Below are positions 57,701-64,000 of a DNA stretch of 64,000 bases, one piece after another. The DNA lies in contig JARFIW010000588.1 in the NCBI GenBank assembly GCA_036346225.1, forward strand, positions 2,609,501-2,673,500, in the 5' to 3' direction. The notes beneath the pieces were generated by a model. The model was given only the letters and a program-made list of their open reading frames with translations. It did no database searches and was not told where the DNA came from. The position numbers and the translations under genes are program-made. Each line of letters starts with the position of its first letter. The stretch's first letter is position 1. Source of the DNA: Platerodrilus igneus. Its lineage: Eukaryota; Arthropoda; Insecta; Coleoptera; Lycidae.

Positions 57701-60688
57701 AGCTTTAAAGCATGATGCAGTTATTCGTACTGCTATTTGTTTGAACCATGTGATACTCATGAATTGCCCACGTGTAGCATTTTCTACTGCCATAACTTCT
57801 TTGGGTGTAACGTGCAGATTTATATGTTGAGACAATAGAAACAAAGTTTGGTAACCTTTATTTAAATTGTATTCGTTAAACAGTGATTGTAGAGTCGCAG
57901 GCAAATTAGTTGCATCGTTTTTGTCAATGTATGAGGCCAAGGGCTCGATCAGCCTTGTAACAGCTGATAACACCCCAATACTTTCAAATTTCTCCAAAAG
58001 TTCCACCATCTCTACTTTCTGCATTGTTGGTACAGTTGAATTGGTTTCTTTTGTTTTATTTTTTACGAAGTCCATATACTTAATACGGCACATTTCAACT
58101 TTCACCAATGGCGGTACAGGCCATTGTGCCAATCTAGATGTGCACGCTATCTGCTCTTCAGCCTGAGCCTGACTATATAGAAGAAAAAGAATGACTGCAA
58201 TATGACTGCATACCTCTCCCAAACCCACCATACATGTGCAGTGCCCAGATGATATCCTACCATAGTTTAAGATGATTATCCATACGTTTAGTAGACTTTC
58301 CTTTAAATTTTTGAGAATGTTTTACCTGTAAAACATAACATTACTACACTTTCTATTTATAGTATAGTAAACAACATAAATGAATTGATTAGAATAATAC
58401 TGTCACTCCGATCTAACATCTGAGTTGTTACTGAATTGAAAATATAAATGTAACTTTACATGTTACTGAAACTTACATTTCCAACAACAATGAAAGCATT
58501 TTCGTTCATTTTCTTAGCTTGGCATTGTTGTACTAATCCGGATTCATAATATCTATACCCTTTCAAACTTTTGTAAGCTATCAGCTGTTGTCCTGTGTAA
58601 TAACTATGAGTTAGTATAAAATAATTTACTAAATCCATTATTGCTATCTGTGGCACAGAGCAAAGATCTTGCAAACTAAACTCATCCAGGAGGTAGGGGT
58701 CACAATCACTAATTATTTTAAGTTTACTATTATACCGGCATTTAATATATTGGGAAAGAGATTTATAATAGTCACTTCTTTCCATTTTAGAACTAACCTA
58801 TAGTCTACAACACTATCTAAACTGTTTATTTAACGGTAAAACACTGTTCTAAAACTCGGTTCCTAAAAAACAAAAGGTTTTTAATTATTAGGAATATTTC
58901 CTAACAAATTCAAATAATACCTTCTTAATATATTTAATAGTAATTATGTAGATTTAAAATATATAAAAAATCAATGGTGAAACTAGAATTGCAACACTAA
59001 CACAGTTCATGAAAATAAAAACACACAAACTCAACCAAAACCAATGCTAAAATATGATTTGGTTGTCCTTCAGGCAAAATGGCTGATCTGTCAAAGTCAG
59101 CTGTTTGAAAATGATCTATAGAGAAAATATATGCACACAACCTTAGAATTTGAGAAACACAATTTTTGTATGAGTGTATGTGGTTAGGACATTAGACGGT
59201 AAGGGGCACCAAATTATAAAGTAGGTAACACATATGAATGGTATGGTTCTACCTATAATATTACCAAAGAAAAGATCTAACAAAATTATTGATGCAATCT
59301 TGCTTTAACTGAACAATTTTGTAAAAATAATTTCAAGCAAAATTGTTGTACAATAAGTTCTGCAATTAACATTATCAGAAAAAAGCAGTACATATTGTTA
59401 AATTCTTGGATATCATTATAAATAACAAACAAATACAAACCATTTTCAATTCACTAGTAAGTTCAGGTTCTACGTTAGTTTTAGCCTGAAAAATCAAGGA
59501 TGAAAGTAATGCAGCAATTTCTGCAGGTTGGAAATTTGCTAATTCATTCCGTACAACTAATTCTGTGATTAACAATTCATTCGAACCCATCTCACAGGCA
59601 ACTTTTCCTTTAAGCTCCACTAAAATATAAAAATATATGAGTTTCATTGATAGTTACCTATATTTACCTCTATTTTTTCCATCAACATATTGTAGGTGTT
59701 GTAAAAGTTCGACTCGCTTTTCAAGTTCTGGATATAACGATAAACTGGCATAAGACAACTGGAACTTTAAATCATTCCTTCTATCTTCTAAAGACTTTTT
59801 TGCAAAAACGACTGAAAATTGTTCTTCAAAATTAGGAATTTGTGTACTGCCAATGTGATCTAATAATTTATCCTTTAATTGATTTAAATAAGTCTTTTGT
59901 GCATGCAAATCTAACTCATTTAATTTTAAATCTTGGATAAAATCTAAGTAATTGTGACTCAATTGATTTTGGTTTAAAGTATTTAAACTTAAATTATACA
60001 GTTCTTGAATCGCTAAATTAAATGTTTGTCCTGGAGGATCATTACGAAAACGTGCAATTTGTCGCTTCTCCCAATCTTTTAGTACTAAATCTGTGTCAAC
60101 TTTAATTATTTTTGATGTCATTTCAAAAACATCTAAGGAACCAATAGTTAATATATGATGATCGGCTGTTCCTTCAGGACAAAAGATTTGATTTTTTGAA
60201 AATGCCACCATTTTGTACCACATATCTGTTTTTTCTGATGTTTTATCAGTTTCTTTATCACTTAGAACAAGTACTTTATAAGTATGAGTTTTTGTTTTAG
60301 TCACTGCACTTAATAGTAGGCCCAGTTTGTTCATATGGCAACTGTGTGTAATTAATAGAACACGGCCTGGTATCATTTCCTTCATAATACGAGGCGAGTG
60401 CATAATATCAGGCTAAAAGGTATAAACATATAAGAATTGCAAATTATTTGTAATACCAACCAATAATTCCTTTCTGGCAGACAGATAAGCACTAGCTGCT
60501 TCATAAAATTTAATCAGAGGCTGCATATAATCACTTAATTCCCTTGAACATTCACTAGATAAGTCTTTTTCAACATTTGCTAATTGTTTACGGATATTTT
60601 CTTGGTTTTTCTGATGGTCAGCTTCGCGAAAGCTACGTGAAATTATACCTTCAACACTCAATCTTTCAACTCTTAATAAGCTGAGAAC
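29118..60688 (-). CDS. SKIC2: Ski2-type superkiller RNA helicase, C-terminal 500 residues, 5 exons
   Basis: Join 60688-60461, 60412-59668, 59619-59441, 52962-52825 and 29330-29118 (minus): 1503 nt, 500 residues and stop. Phases match at every junction and all introns are GT-AG. Exons 1-2 hold the LRVERLSVEGIISRSFREA end of the helicase core and the long arch insertion, including PGRVLLITHSCHMNKLGLLL. Exons 3-5 hold the DSHCT domain: VELKGKVACEMGSNELLITE, FGLVEVVYEWARSK, IQEGIIVRCIQQLNETLCDV, AIKRDIVFAESLYT. The protein is the DExH helicase of the cytoplasmic Ski complex, which feeds mRNA to the exosome in 3'-5' decay and helps clear non-stop mRNAs. The N-terminal half (RecA domains) lies beyond 64000. 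No lesion is visible, so I expect the gene to be functional despite the two huge introns. Confidence 0.95.
29497..30302. mobile_element. 806-bp non-autonomous TIR element
   Basis: TATAGTTCTCGCAATTTC... at 29497 pairs with its inverted copy ending at 30302. The terminal repeat is about 36 bp with one mismatch (through GACTTTCGTCA). Weaker pairing continues inward (ATGTCA, CCATAT). Both ends abut TA, compatible with a TA target duplication. There is no transposase frame inside. It lies 170 bp inside the giant SKI2 intron. Confidence 0.7.
30303..31425. other. no gene seen
   Basis: Intron sequence with no supported frame or repeat. Confidence 0.4.
31426..32576 (+). mobile_element. possible LTR, promoter to 3' end
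   Basis: TCTATATAAATAAGGCGGAC at 31437 resembles an LTR core promoter followed by a start-site region. The stretch 31680-31850 has degenerate TTCTAAATAACCTTCAAA repeats like those seen inside LTRs D and B. The block ends ATAGCATAGCA at 32576 directly against a (TA)n tract, as the other LTRs do. I could not fix the 5' end, and no PBS-like unit is convincing. Weakly supported. Confidence 0.3.
32577..33046. repeat. four (TA)n tracts with small inserts
   Basis: Pure TA runs at 32577-32626, 32643-32679, ~32864-32918 and ~33008-33046 (the last after an impure start at 32997). They are separated by a 15-bp spacer, a MITE, and an 80-bp block (32919-32996) that has a near-identical counterpart at 51777-51858. 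The long Tyr-Ile frames here are microsatellite artefacts. Confidence 0.9.
32680..32810. mobile_element. 131-bp MITE with TAA target duplication
   Basis: Perfect 18-bp terminal inverted repeats (ATAGTTATTAAGATGAAA) with TAA directly outside both ends (32677-32679 and 32811-32813). A 3-bp TWA/TNA-type duplication points to PIF/Harbinger mobilisation, though its ends do not resemble the Harbinger element at 12286. Confidence 0.7.
33047..35190 (+). repeat. 5' LTR of element A (A2)
   Basis: 2144 bp, from TACTCATATTTAGACC to ATTCACAGCA. TATA box near 34001, AATAAA at 34224. It contains one extra LTR-end/PBS unit (35105-35140) before its real end. The start TA rather than TG is shared by all four family copies. 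Confidence 0.9.
35196..35220 (+). other. primer binding site of element A (tRNA-Lys type)
   Basis: TGGCGACCACAACGTGAGGG starts 5 nt after the LTR end. With two or three small changes it is the complement of the 3' end of insect tRNA-Lys(CUU) (TGGCGCCCAACGTGGGGC). The copy inside LTR A1 at 6924 (TGGCGCCCAATCTGTGGGG) keeps the first eight bases perfectly. Confidence 0.65.
35338..36711 (+). pseudogene. element A gag
   Basis: Three frames in series. 35338-35865: 175 residues, acidic and with strong heptad-like coiled coil (SNRKFDRMSEESNRKLEEIS). 35880-36340: a capsid-like region (INSVRNLVGNLFDEQTKLNT, LLKDNAEAWYNLV, FEDKFLQHYW), as in other Ty3/Gypsy capsids. 36346-36711: a basic Arg/Asn/Thr-rich tail with no CCHC knuckle. 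Frame changes occur near 35865 and at 36333 (a T5 run). The second is a homopolymer and may be a base-calling error, so the gag may be intact in the animal. The start ATG is 118 nt after the PBS. Confidence 0.75.
36790..37317 (+). pseudogene. element A protease and pol start
   Basis: VEVLFDTG at 36849-36872 is the aspartic protease active site. It is followed by a frame change and SLISEEFVSKIRDK, then RSHLVAPNKKKFAVVNSVVV and SILGVDCMMKLGVLIDME (the ILG.D flap-to-end block). It is collinear with the minus-strand protease of element B at 48981-48730, which has DTGTEASLVAGEFV and NLVAPNNKKFAKINEIVIL. The single-base slip after DTG could be a sequencing error. Confidence 0.75.
37319..37560 (+). 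pseudogene. element A reverse transcriptase remnant
   Basis: AAYREQVKAELNKFLMRLSG is followed by FNKVDLRNSFWRIPLHKNSR, then VVSFGLSAEKGN. The first part matches the RT start and the second the block with the first catalytic Asp (KVDLRNSFW). Roughly 50 residues between them are deleted. The domain ends before the YVDD box, so no polymerase can be made. Confidence 0.75.
37561..38280 (+). repeat. C-depleted GGATA-rich tail and polypurine tract
   Basis: About 700 nt made of A, G and T with very few C on the plus strand. It contains irregular repeats of TAGGATAGG, AGTTAGGAATAG and ATATAGGAT. It ends ATAGGGGGAAAA, the polypurine tract, directly before the 3' LTR. Element B has a shorter version in the same place on its own coding strand (47700-47520). 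Confidence 0.85.
38281..40422 (+). repeat. 3' LTR of element A (A3)
   Basis: 2142 bp, almost identical to A2; the differences I can see are mostly 1-bp changes in homopolymer runs. The extra LTR-end/PBS unit is at 40335-40374. Confidence 0.9.
40423..40458. repeat. (TA)n between A3 and A4
   Basis: 36 bp of pure AT separates two same-strand LTRs of one family. Confidence 0.95.
40459..42586 (+). mobile_element. solo LTR A4, Gypsy-like family A
   Basis: 2128 bp, same ends as A2/A3 and roughly 90% identical by eye, with TATA at 41409. One LTR-end/PBS unit is inside near 42497-42535. No internal region follows; the next sequence is (TA)n and then a Penelope-like element. It is either an independent insertion in the same TA site or the product of recombination with element A. 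Confidence 0.85.
42587..42614. repeat. (TA)n after A4
   Basis: 28 bp of AT dinucleotide. Confidence 0.95.
42700..42748 (-). ncRNA. degenerate hammerhead-ribozyme-like motif of Penelope element
   Basis: Minus strand: TTTTGAAAAAGGC, then a loop, then GCCGAAACGT. Penelope-like elements carry hammerhead motifs of the form CTGATGAAGGC...GCCGAAACG in their terminal repeats. Here the CTGATGA core reads TTGAAAA: the two catalytically needed bases C and G8 are changed, so I expect no cleavage. Confidence 0.45.
43047..43508 (-). pseudogene. Penelope-like GIY-YIG endonuclease, C-terminal domain
   Basis: An open frame of 153 residues: LRQPNLSIVNIYEKSMRNFF, FRSNVIYKITCSCGKTYIGN, WLKNRITQHRFDAKLHKKSC. 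The VIYKI...YIG pair with the CSC linker and the R..QH helix is the GIY-YIG fold of Penelope-like elements, which nicks target DNA. The N-terminal joining part is frameshifted against the RT thumb at ~43520. The stop at 43047 gives a natural C-terminus. Confidence 0.85.
43776..45630 (-). mobile_element. solo LTR D, Gypsy-like
   Basis: 1855 bp on the minus strand, starting TGCTATATGAATAGGG (45630) and ending TATCACAGCA (43776). TATA-like CTTTATATAC lies near 44998-44989. Four LTR-end/PBS units lie inside its last 230 bp. It is flanked by ATAT on the left and a TA tract on the right, and inserted in the Penelope-like element. Sense to SKI2. Confidence 0.8.
44465..44780 (-). repeat. degenerate tandem array inside LTR D
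   Basis: About eleven units of 25-30 bp on the theme (plus strand) GTAGGTATTAGAACAATTTC alternating with AATCCAATTTAAAT. It lies downstream of the LTR D TATA box, so in R/U5. Confidence 0.75.
45631..45666. repeat. (TA)n between LTR D and element B
   Basis: 36 bp of AT dinucleotide. Confidence 0.95.
45667..47401 (-). repeat. 3' LTR of element B
   Basis: 1735 bp, TGCTGTGATAAGGGG to CATAGCA on the minus strand. TATA-like CTATATAAC lies near 46732. The copy at 49190-49568 matches its first ~385 bp at about 90%. One LTR-end/PBS-like unit is at ~45715-45680. Confidence 0.8.
47707..48500 (-). pseudogene. element B reverse transcriptase
   Basis: 48494-48243: the RT start (YPIPVAYRDRVKEEIEEMLR, STHFVNPLVVVKKK). 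It shifts frame at an A8 run, then RLCLDTRKINKRTKPQYNCA and KVFTKIDLKNSFWLIQL. Another shift leads to 48024-47707 (VPFGLSSSTAALVKAMQNIL, YYVDNVLIFSDSVEQH, LGKCEFFQDRVKFIGYRIDS). The catalytic box is YVDN, not YVDD, which should abolish polymerase activity. The frame runs into the C-poor tail right after the RT; there is no RNase H or integrase. Confidence 0.85.
48730..48990 (-). pseudogene. element B protease
   Basis: MENKIVRVLIDTGTEASLVA carries the DTG aspartic protease active site. RCNLVAPNNKKFAKINEIVI matches element A. The frame ends near 48730 and the remaining ~230 nt to RT (ILGMNIIDKLGLK-like in another frame) is shifted. It runs upstream without a stop into the gag tail. Confidence 0.8.
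49010..49190 (-). pseudogene. element B gag tail
   Basis: NRQEHEDRHTQTRNTNRTYA followed by GPSTRNQNF matches the element A gag tail (NTRRTYAQVVEGQPGPSTEN). Upstream it breaks directly into LTR sequence at 49190, marking the deletion joint. Confidence 0.7.
49190..49568 (-). repeat. 5' LTR of element B, first 379 bp only
   Basis: About 90% identical to 47018-47401. The rest of the LTR is lost at the joint with gag. Confidence 0.85.
49569..49608. repeat. (TA)n between element B and LTR C
   Basis: About 37 bp of AT dinucleotide ending TATACAT. Confidence 0.95.
49609..51696 (-). mobile_element. solo LTR C, Gypsy-like
   Basis: 2088 bp on the minus strand, from TGTAGTGCATTTAAAGGG (51696) to TTCCACGGCA (49609). 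TATA-like GTTATATAG lies near 51376. Two LTR-end/PBS units (TTTATGACGGCCCAACGTTA) are inside near 49695-49670 and 49775-49755. TA tracts lie at both ends. It is a different family from A, B and D by end sequence, but has the same plan. Confidence 0.8.
51697..51730. repeat. (TA)n after LTR C
   Basis: 34 bp of AT dinucleotide. Confidence 0.95.
51777..51858. repeat. 80-bp repeat shared with 32919-32996
   Basis: AAAATAAGATGTATCCGTAA through AAATCGGGCT is about 90% identical to 32919-32996, in the same orientation. Both copies lie next to TA tracts at opposite ends of the transposon train. Origin unknown. Confidence 0.75.
52095..52290 (-). pseudogene. Gypsy protease C-terminus fragment
   Basis: VEYAGKNEELNLYVTDQPFD followed by CLFGREWIYPFVDL has the pattern of the end of a retropepsin (LYV....P.LFGR.WL) of a Gypsy lineage different from A and B. 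There is no active-site DTG/DSG in the fragment. Stops follow at 52100. Confidence 0.6.
52291..52824. other. no further gene seen (intron)
   Basis: Start of the 23.5-kb SKI2 intron on its donor side. No supported frame. Confidence 0.4.
52825..52962 (-). CDS. SKIC2: SKI2 helicase exon 4 of window
   Basis: Exactly 46 codons, phase 0 at both ends: acceptor TTTAAG at 52963 and donor AAG/GTTTGT at 52824. It encodes GKEVILSIYNEIMLLEQTFG through FGLVEVVYEWARSK of the DSHCT domain. The longer open frame seen downstream of the donor is intron. Confidence 0.93.
52963..53887. other. no gene seen (intron)
   Basis: Acceptor-side end of the 6.5-kb SKI2 intron; AT-rich, nothing recognised. Confidence 0.4.
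53888..55999. mobile_element. candidate 2.1-kb TIR element, no coding
   Basis: About 65 bp near 53888-53955 (ACGACTGTCTCATGCCAGTA ... GTTACTGTTAGAAATAG) recurs inverted at 55930-55999. The interior has no recognisable transposase, and a 115-bp hairpin sits against the right repeat. It could be a non-autonomous DNA transposon or two inverted copies of a short repeat. Confidence 0.5.
55812..55926. repeat. hairpin with 47-bp arms
   Basis: 55812-55859 and 55879-55926 are inverted copies with three or four mismatches around a 19-nt loop. The inner stem contains ATCAGAACAGT/ACTGTTCTGAT. It could be a MITE-like hairpin or, if transcribed, a small-RNA precursor. Confidence 0.8.
56000..56956. other. 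no gene seen (intron)
   Basis: AT-rich. The frame at 56436-56630 (plus) has no recognisable domain. Confidence 0.4.
56957..58785 (-). pseudogene. SWIM - YqaJ nuclease - PHD finger protein, decayed
   Basis: Minus strand. 58785-58475 (exon 1): VPQIAIMDLVNYFILTHSYY and AYKSLKGYRYYESGLVQQCQ. A GTAAGT donor at 58474 and TTTTACAG acceptor at ~58328 would make a 147-nt intron, then VKHSQKFKGK. 58255-57623: a SWIM zinc finger GHCTCMVGLGEVCSHIA. 57620-57230: a YqaJ-type nuclease with SPDALV, EEKCPY (E.K catalytic pair) and LYQIQCQMFVTEMKYCDF. 57120-56957: a C-terminal PHD finger (FWCHCKKIDDGRPMIQCDND, VWYHFDCVGLKAIPEDVW) and stop. It is broken by a frameshift near 58255, a frameshift at an A7 run near 57627 and a stop at 57382. 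This domain set is multicopy and transposon-like in many invertebrates; the biological role is unknown. Confidence 0.8.
58786..59440. other. no gene seen (intron)
   Basis: Donor-side part of the 6.5-kb SKI2 intron. Nothing recognised. Confidence 0.4.
59441..60688 (-). CDS. SKIC2: SKI2 helicase exons 1-3 of window (arch and start of DSHCT)
   Basis: Three exons (228, 745 and 179 nt) are separated by two 48-nt introns at 60413-60460 and 59620-59667. Donors are GTTGGT and GTAAAT; acceptors are TTTTAG in both. Exon 1 starts after TTATAG at 60689. The arch sequence (60412-59668) is the least conserved part, as in other Ski2 proteins, and is rich in Leu, Gln and Asn. Confidence 0.93.
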
Positions 60689-62970
60689 CTATAACAACAC
60701 TAGAATGATAATAATATTGAAAATCATATACGATATGATCAGTTAGCGTTCATCATTCATTCAAGAAAAACTAAGACAATTAAATGAATTTTGTAACACT
60801 GTAGCACTACGTTAAGTAAAAACCAGATGCAAAAAGGAAAACTAAGCTTAAATAAATGCATTAATAATGAAGCACCCTGTATCATTCTGATTTCACATAT
60901 ATAGTAGTGTTCAGTAAGCTTAGCATTACAATAAATAGCTAGTTCTATTAAAATCATAAACTTAAAAACCACAAACGTATCGTGTTATTTCTGTTAAATA
61001 CATATTAGAACAGAACATAGGATCATAAACTACTTTAAACTGCAAAAGGGTAAACTTAATATTTATTTCAGTGAATTTTCATAGCGAATTTTAAGAAAGC
61101 TTTAGTATTATGAAATAACAGCAAATTTAGTTATATATTGTAACAAAATTTTTGTTACATTTCATATCTATAAAGAAAAAACAGTTCTAACTGCTATTAT
61201 TTTGCGAATCTGTCATTTAGCGTGTAATCATTAATTAATTTAATGAACTATAAAGAAGAACAACTTTTTCCGTTTATGTTATTTTTACCTATAAGGAGTA
61301 TTTAACAGACTTCTATACTTTCAATATCGAGGATGCCTTGAGCGTGGTTTGTGTTGCATATATTGCGGGCGTTCTGGCGTCCACTAGAGCGTTGTTAAAC
61401 ATAACGCCTGCGCGAAAATGACGCGAAGGCTATGAGCATCGACAAATAAAGAATACGGCCATCTTGCAAGCAACCGTGGGTACGTAGACTTCACTTACAA
61501 GGATGGTGAATTCTGCTTGTAAGTGGAAGAGGAGGATAGCTCTAGAGGAATGGTAGGGCTGTTAGATTGTCGCGTGGAGGCTCCACGAAGAGCTCTCGTG
61601 GAAGCCGCCCAGTCAATTCAAAGCAACAGCTGCAACACGTGGTGAGAAATCCTTAGTGCACAATTTGAGGAACACGCTAAGCGATGGTGTTGGATTTTGG
61701 TCGAGCATTGGGAAGTTGATTGTTTTGGAGCGTCCGAGGAGTTGCGGTTAGTGCAGGCCTGTTTTGTGTCTTTCAAAATATCAAACAGATGGGAAGTAAA
61801 GTGTCCGAGCTCATCGATTACATTCGTCAACATCGTTGCTGTAAAAACTAAATCTACCAGGTACTTATGAACCTTTTGCTGAAAATCAATTTCGTGTGCT
61901 GTTTAAGGTTAAAGCTTTAAATTACTATTTATGAAATCATGAGAAACCTTCGTTAAATAACGTAAATTTCAAATTTGTTTGCTAAATGTATTTATGCTTA
62001 TATACTACGTAAAAATTTAGTTGGAAACATAACCTAAAATTTAATTAGTCAAATATTTTCATTCGGAACTAGATTGCTTTATAAGAGAATTTTTTAATCT
62101 TTAGATGCTCTAAAAGTTGTTATTCAAAGTGCTTTTATGATGCACTTGTCAAGTGATAAAAACATGTATAAAGTCCACCTTTGGATGAAAGGTGTTTTCT
62201 AGCAATTTGTTGTAATTAGTAGAAGAACTAAGCTGTTTTTGACATATGTTAATCTGAGTTTATTATTTTCATACTTAAACCATATGAACTGTTTATGTAA
62301 CAAGTTCCTTAGATAAAAATCTTGTAAGCCAAAACAGATCTGTTTCATGGATGTTTAAGAAACTAAACTGTATTAACTAACTTATAAATGCTAATACCTC
62401 TCTATGTAGAGAAGTATATTCAGAAACTTCTGTAACTTATTTAATGTTGATTATTTTGATTATAGAGGAACACTCTAAGAAAAGTTTTAAAGTTTATATA
62501 TTGATTAATGAAATTTATTTACAAGTAATTTTTGCAACAAAAGAGATATATATTTAGATTAAACATTGAATTGATACCTTTGTCTTTTTATTTCACTTAT
62601 TGAAATTAACATTGATCAAATTAGACCAGAAAATTTTGAATGTGGAAAAGTTGATACAATATCAGGTAATAGAAATGGAATAAGTAATTTCCAGTAGAGT
62701 ATTTTCTCATACGTAAGGTGTTATTAAGATTTTGAATTCAGGCTAATCGATCTATAAAGATCGAGATATTTTGTTGCTGTAAGACACAAACGGTGTCTTA
62801 TATTTTATTTTTGTGTGACATCTTCTTGCAGGTCCGACATCGCGGAAGCTAAAGCAGAGATTTCCAGAGGTATTATATATTGAGGTTTGTAAGTTTTCTT
62901 GTAATCATTTATATCCTATAGGTTTCTGCGTCTTCCTGTAGGATACTTTAGTCTTGTTTATTGTCTGTAT
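60689..62970. other. no host exon seen; CpG-rich patch 61340-61620
   Basis: The next upstream SKI2 exon should encode helicase core and is not found on the minus strand up to 64000. 61340-61620 is clearly richer in CpG than its surroundings and includes an inverted CGTGGAGGCTCCACG. It may be part of the LTR of the element that follows. The minus frame 61833-61618 has no recognisable domain. Confidence 0.35.
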
Positions 62971-64000
62971 AGATGCAGTGGCGTCCATTTATTTTTTTGT
63001 TACCGTTAGTAGTCGAGCCCACCATATACCCACGCCCAAACTCATTGCTCACCCTTGGGGTAATTCCCAGACTAGACCGCGAATATAGTAAAGAAGAGAA
63101 AACTTCATTTTCAAATAAAATGATATTTCATAGGCGCCGGCAACGTGAGGCGAATATAATTAAAGAACATTTCACTGGCGCTGGCGTGTGAGGCTCGATT
63201 CGTTGATGTTTGATTTATAAAATTAGTTATTTCAATATCCCTTAATGTGTTGGTTTAGTTGGTAAACTCAAAATTAATTTGGTTATAAATTTTCATAGGA
63301 TTTATATCGTGTCTGGAACCTCAAGTCTTTTAAGCATTAGTTATTTGAATGTCACAACAGGTTTGATTCGCATTAAAGAAATTTTTTGTCATATTGAGTT
63401 GGTCAAGAAATAAAATAATTTTAGGTTGTCATAATAAATTTTTAAATGGCCGTTCCTTCTCAAAAGGCAGCCATTATGATTTGGTAGTAGAAAAATTATT
63501 TTAGAAAAAAAAGATTGGTCAGATTGGTTCAGTGTAGTAAAATTTTTTGTCATACTAATTCACAACCCAAAACTGACTTGTTATTTATTGAAGAATCTGG
63601 TGATAATCGACCATATGTGATAGTAAAGTTGTTTGATATAGATAGTTTAGGTTTATTTGATTCTGGATGTAGTATATCGATAGTAGGTTCATCTTCCATT
63701 CTTATTAGTTATAATAGTTGTTTGTTTAATTTCTTGATTTAAGAAATAATGCTTTAAGAATTTGGTACACTGGTTTTGCTGTTGAGGTATTGTTTGAAAA
63801 TTTGCTCTTGTGCATCGGCACGTTTTGATTTGATTCGTTTTGGTAGCAATTTTTATTTATATCCGCATTGCAACGCAGTATGTTGAGAGGTTTGTAAGTC
63901 TAAGCGAAATTTGTCGTAGTAGTTTGTCGGATAGCGGTATGTTAGTCTAGACGGGACTCGTGGAGAGTTGGCCGCTCAGCATTACATTAGTCTAGACGAG
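62971..64000 (+). mobile_element. Gypsy-like element, PBS region and protease, runs off window
   Basis: Two PBS-like units 45 nt apart, TTTCATAGGCGCCGGCAACG (~63127) and TTTCACTGGCGCTGGCGTG (~63167), the second followed by GAGGCTCGATTC. They resemble the tRNA-Lys-type site of element A. A short leader is followed by 63515-63742, whose ESGDNRPYVIVKLFDIDSLG and GLFDSGCSISIVGS is a retropepsin of DSG type. Gag is absent between them, or too decayed to see. It lies in the SKI2 upstream intron, antisense to the gene. Confidence 0.5.
63515..63742 (+). pseudogene. Gypsy-like retropepsin fragment
   Basis: 75 residues with DNRPYV...LGLFDSGCSISIVGS: the active-site DSG and the hydrophobic-hydrophobic-G of the first protease lobe. 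The frame stops at 63742 before the second lobe. The family with DSG and an RPYV lead-in is a Gypsy lineage distinct from the DTG proteases of A and B. Confidence 0.6.

Noticed and set aside
57867..58166. Plus-strand frame of 99 residues
   Set aside because: Antisense shadow of the SWIM-YqaJ gene on the minus strand.
61340..61620. CpG-rich patch as the SKI2 promoter
   Set aside because: The helicase core exons must lie upstream of 60688 and are not between 60688 and 61620, so the SKI2 start is outside the window.

Overview
This window is nuclear DNA from an animal, almost certainly an insect. It is AT-rich, carries two spliced conserved genes, and is otherwise dominated by transposable elements. 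Four complete short introns in the two conserved genes are only 42-48 nt long. Introns that short are common in beetles, so Coleoptera is my best guess (inference, not proof).

Host genes. Both lie on the minus strand. (1) A complete three-exon BLOC1S1 (GCN5L1/BLOS1) gene at 16369-16842, with a possible 5' non-coding exon and CpG-rich promoter near 18.25-18.8 kb. (2) The C-terminal ~500 residues of the Ski2-type RNA helicase (SKIC2/SKIV2L, fly twister) in five exons: 60688-60461, 60412-59668, 59619-59441, 52962-52825 and 29330-29118. All five junctions keep frame with GT-AG sites. Two of its introns are 48 nt; the other two are 6.5 kb and 23.5 kb because transposons have accumulated in them. 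The helicase core must lie beyond the right edge of the window.

Layout. 0-15.4 kb: a graveyard of nested elements. These are an RTE-type LINE 5' end, a tRNA-derived SINE, a hAT deletion derivative with inverted subterminal arrays, at least three CR1/Jockey-like LINE fragments, a solo LTR (A1), and a PIF/Harbinger element with zinc-finger/MYB-like and transposase pseudogenes. Scattered among them are collinear gag, protease-RT and integrase pieces of one exploded BEL/Pao element. 16.4-18.8 kb: BLOC1S1 and its upstream region. 20.4-27.4 kb: RTE-type LINE copies, a 1.3-kb fold-back structure, and a solo LTR (E) with a perfect 4-bp target duplication. 28.1-28.7 kb: a tandem repeat. 29.1-52.8 kb: the giant SKI2 intron. 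It holds MITE-like elements and a train of Ty3/Gypsy-like LTR elements, A (plus strand, full length), A4 (plus), D, B and C (all minus), separated by pure (TA)n tracts, plus a Penelope-like element. 53.0-59.4 kb: the second large SKI2 intron, with a candidate TIR element, a hairpin and a decayed SWIM-YqaJ-PHD gene. 60.7-64 kb: the next SKI2 intron or upstream region, holding the start of another plus-strand Gypsy-like element.

Most interesting. The Gypsy-like elements share three odd features. Their LTRs are ~1.7-2.2 kb long and carry one to four extra copies of the LTR-end plus primer-binding-site unit inside the LTR. They sit inside (TA)n tracts, and one insertion into a LINE reading frame shows that the tract grew after, or because of, the insertion. 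Their pol is cut off in or just after reverse transcriptase and, in element A, replaced by a C-depleted GGATA-rich tail. I found no CRISPR arrays, no rRNA and no convincing functional tRNA.
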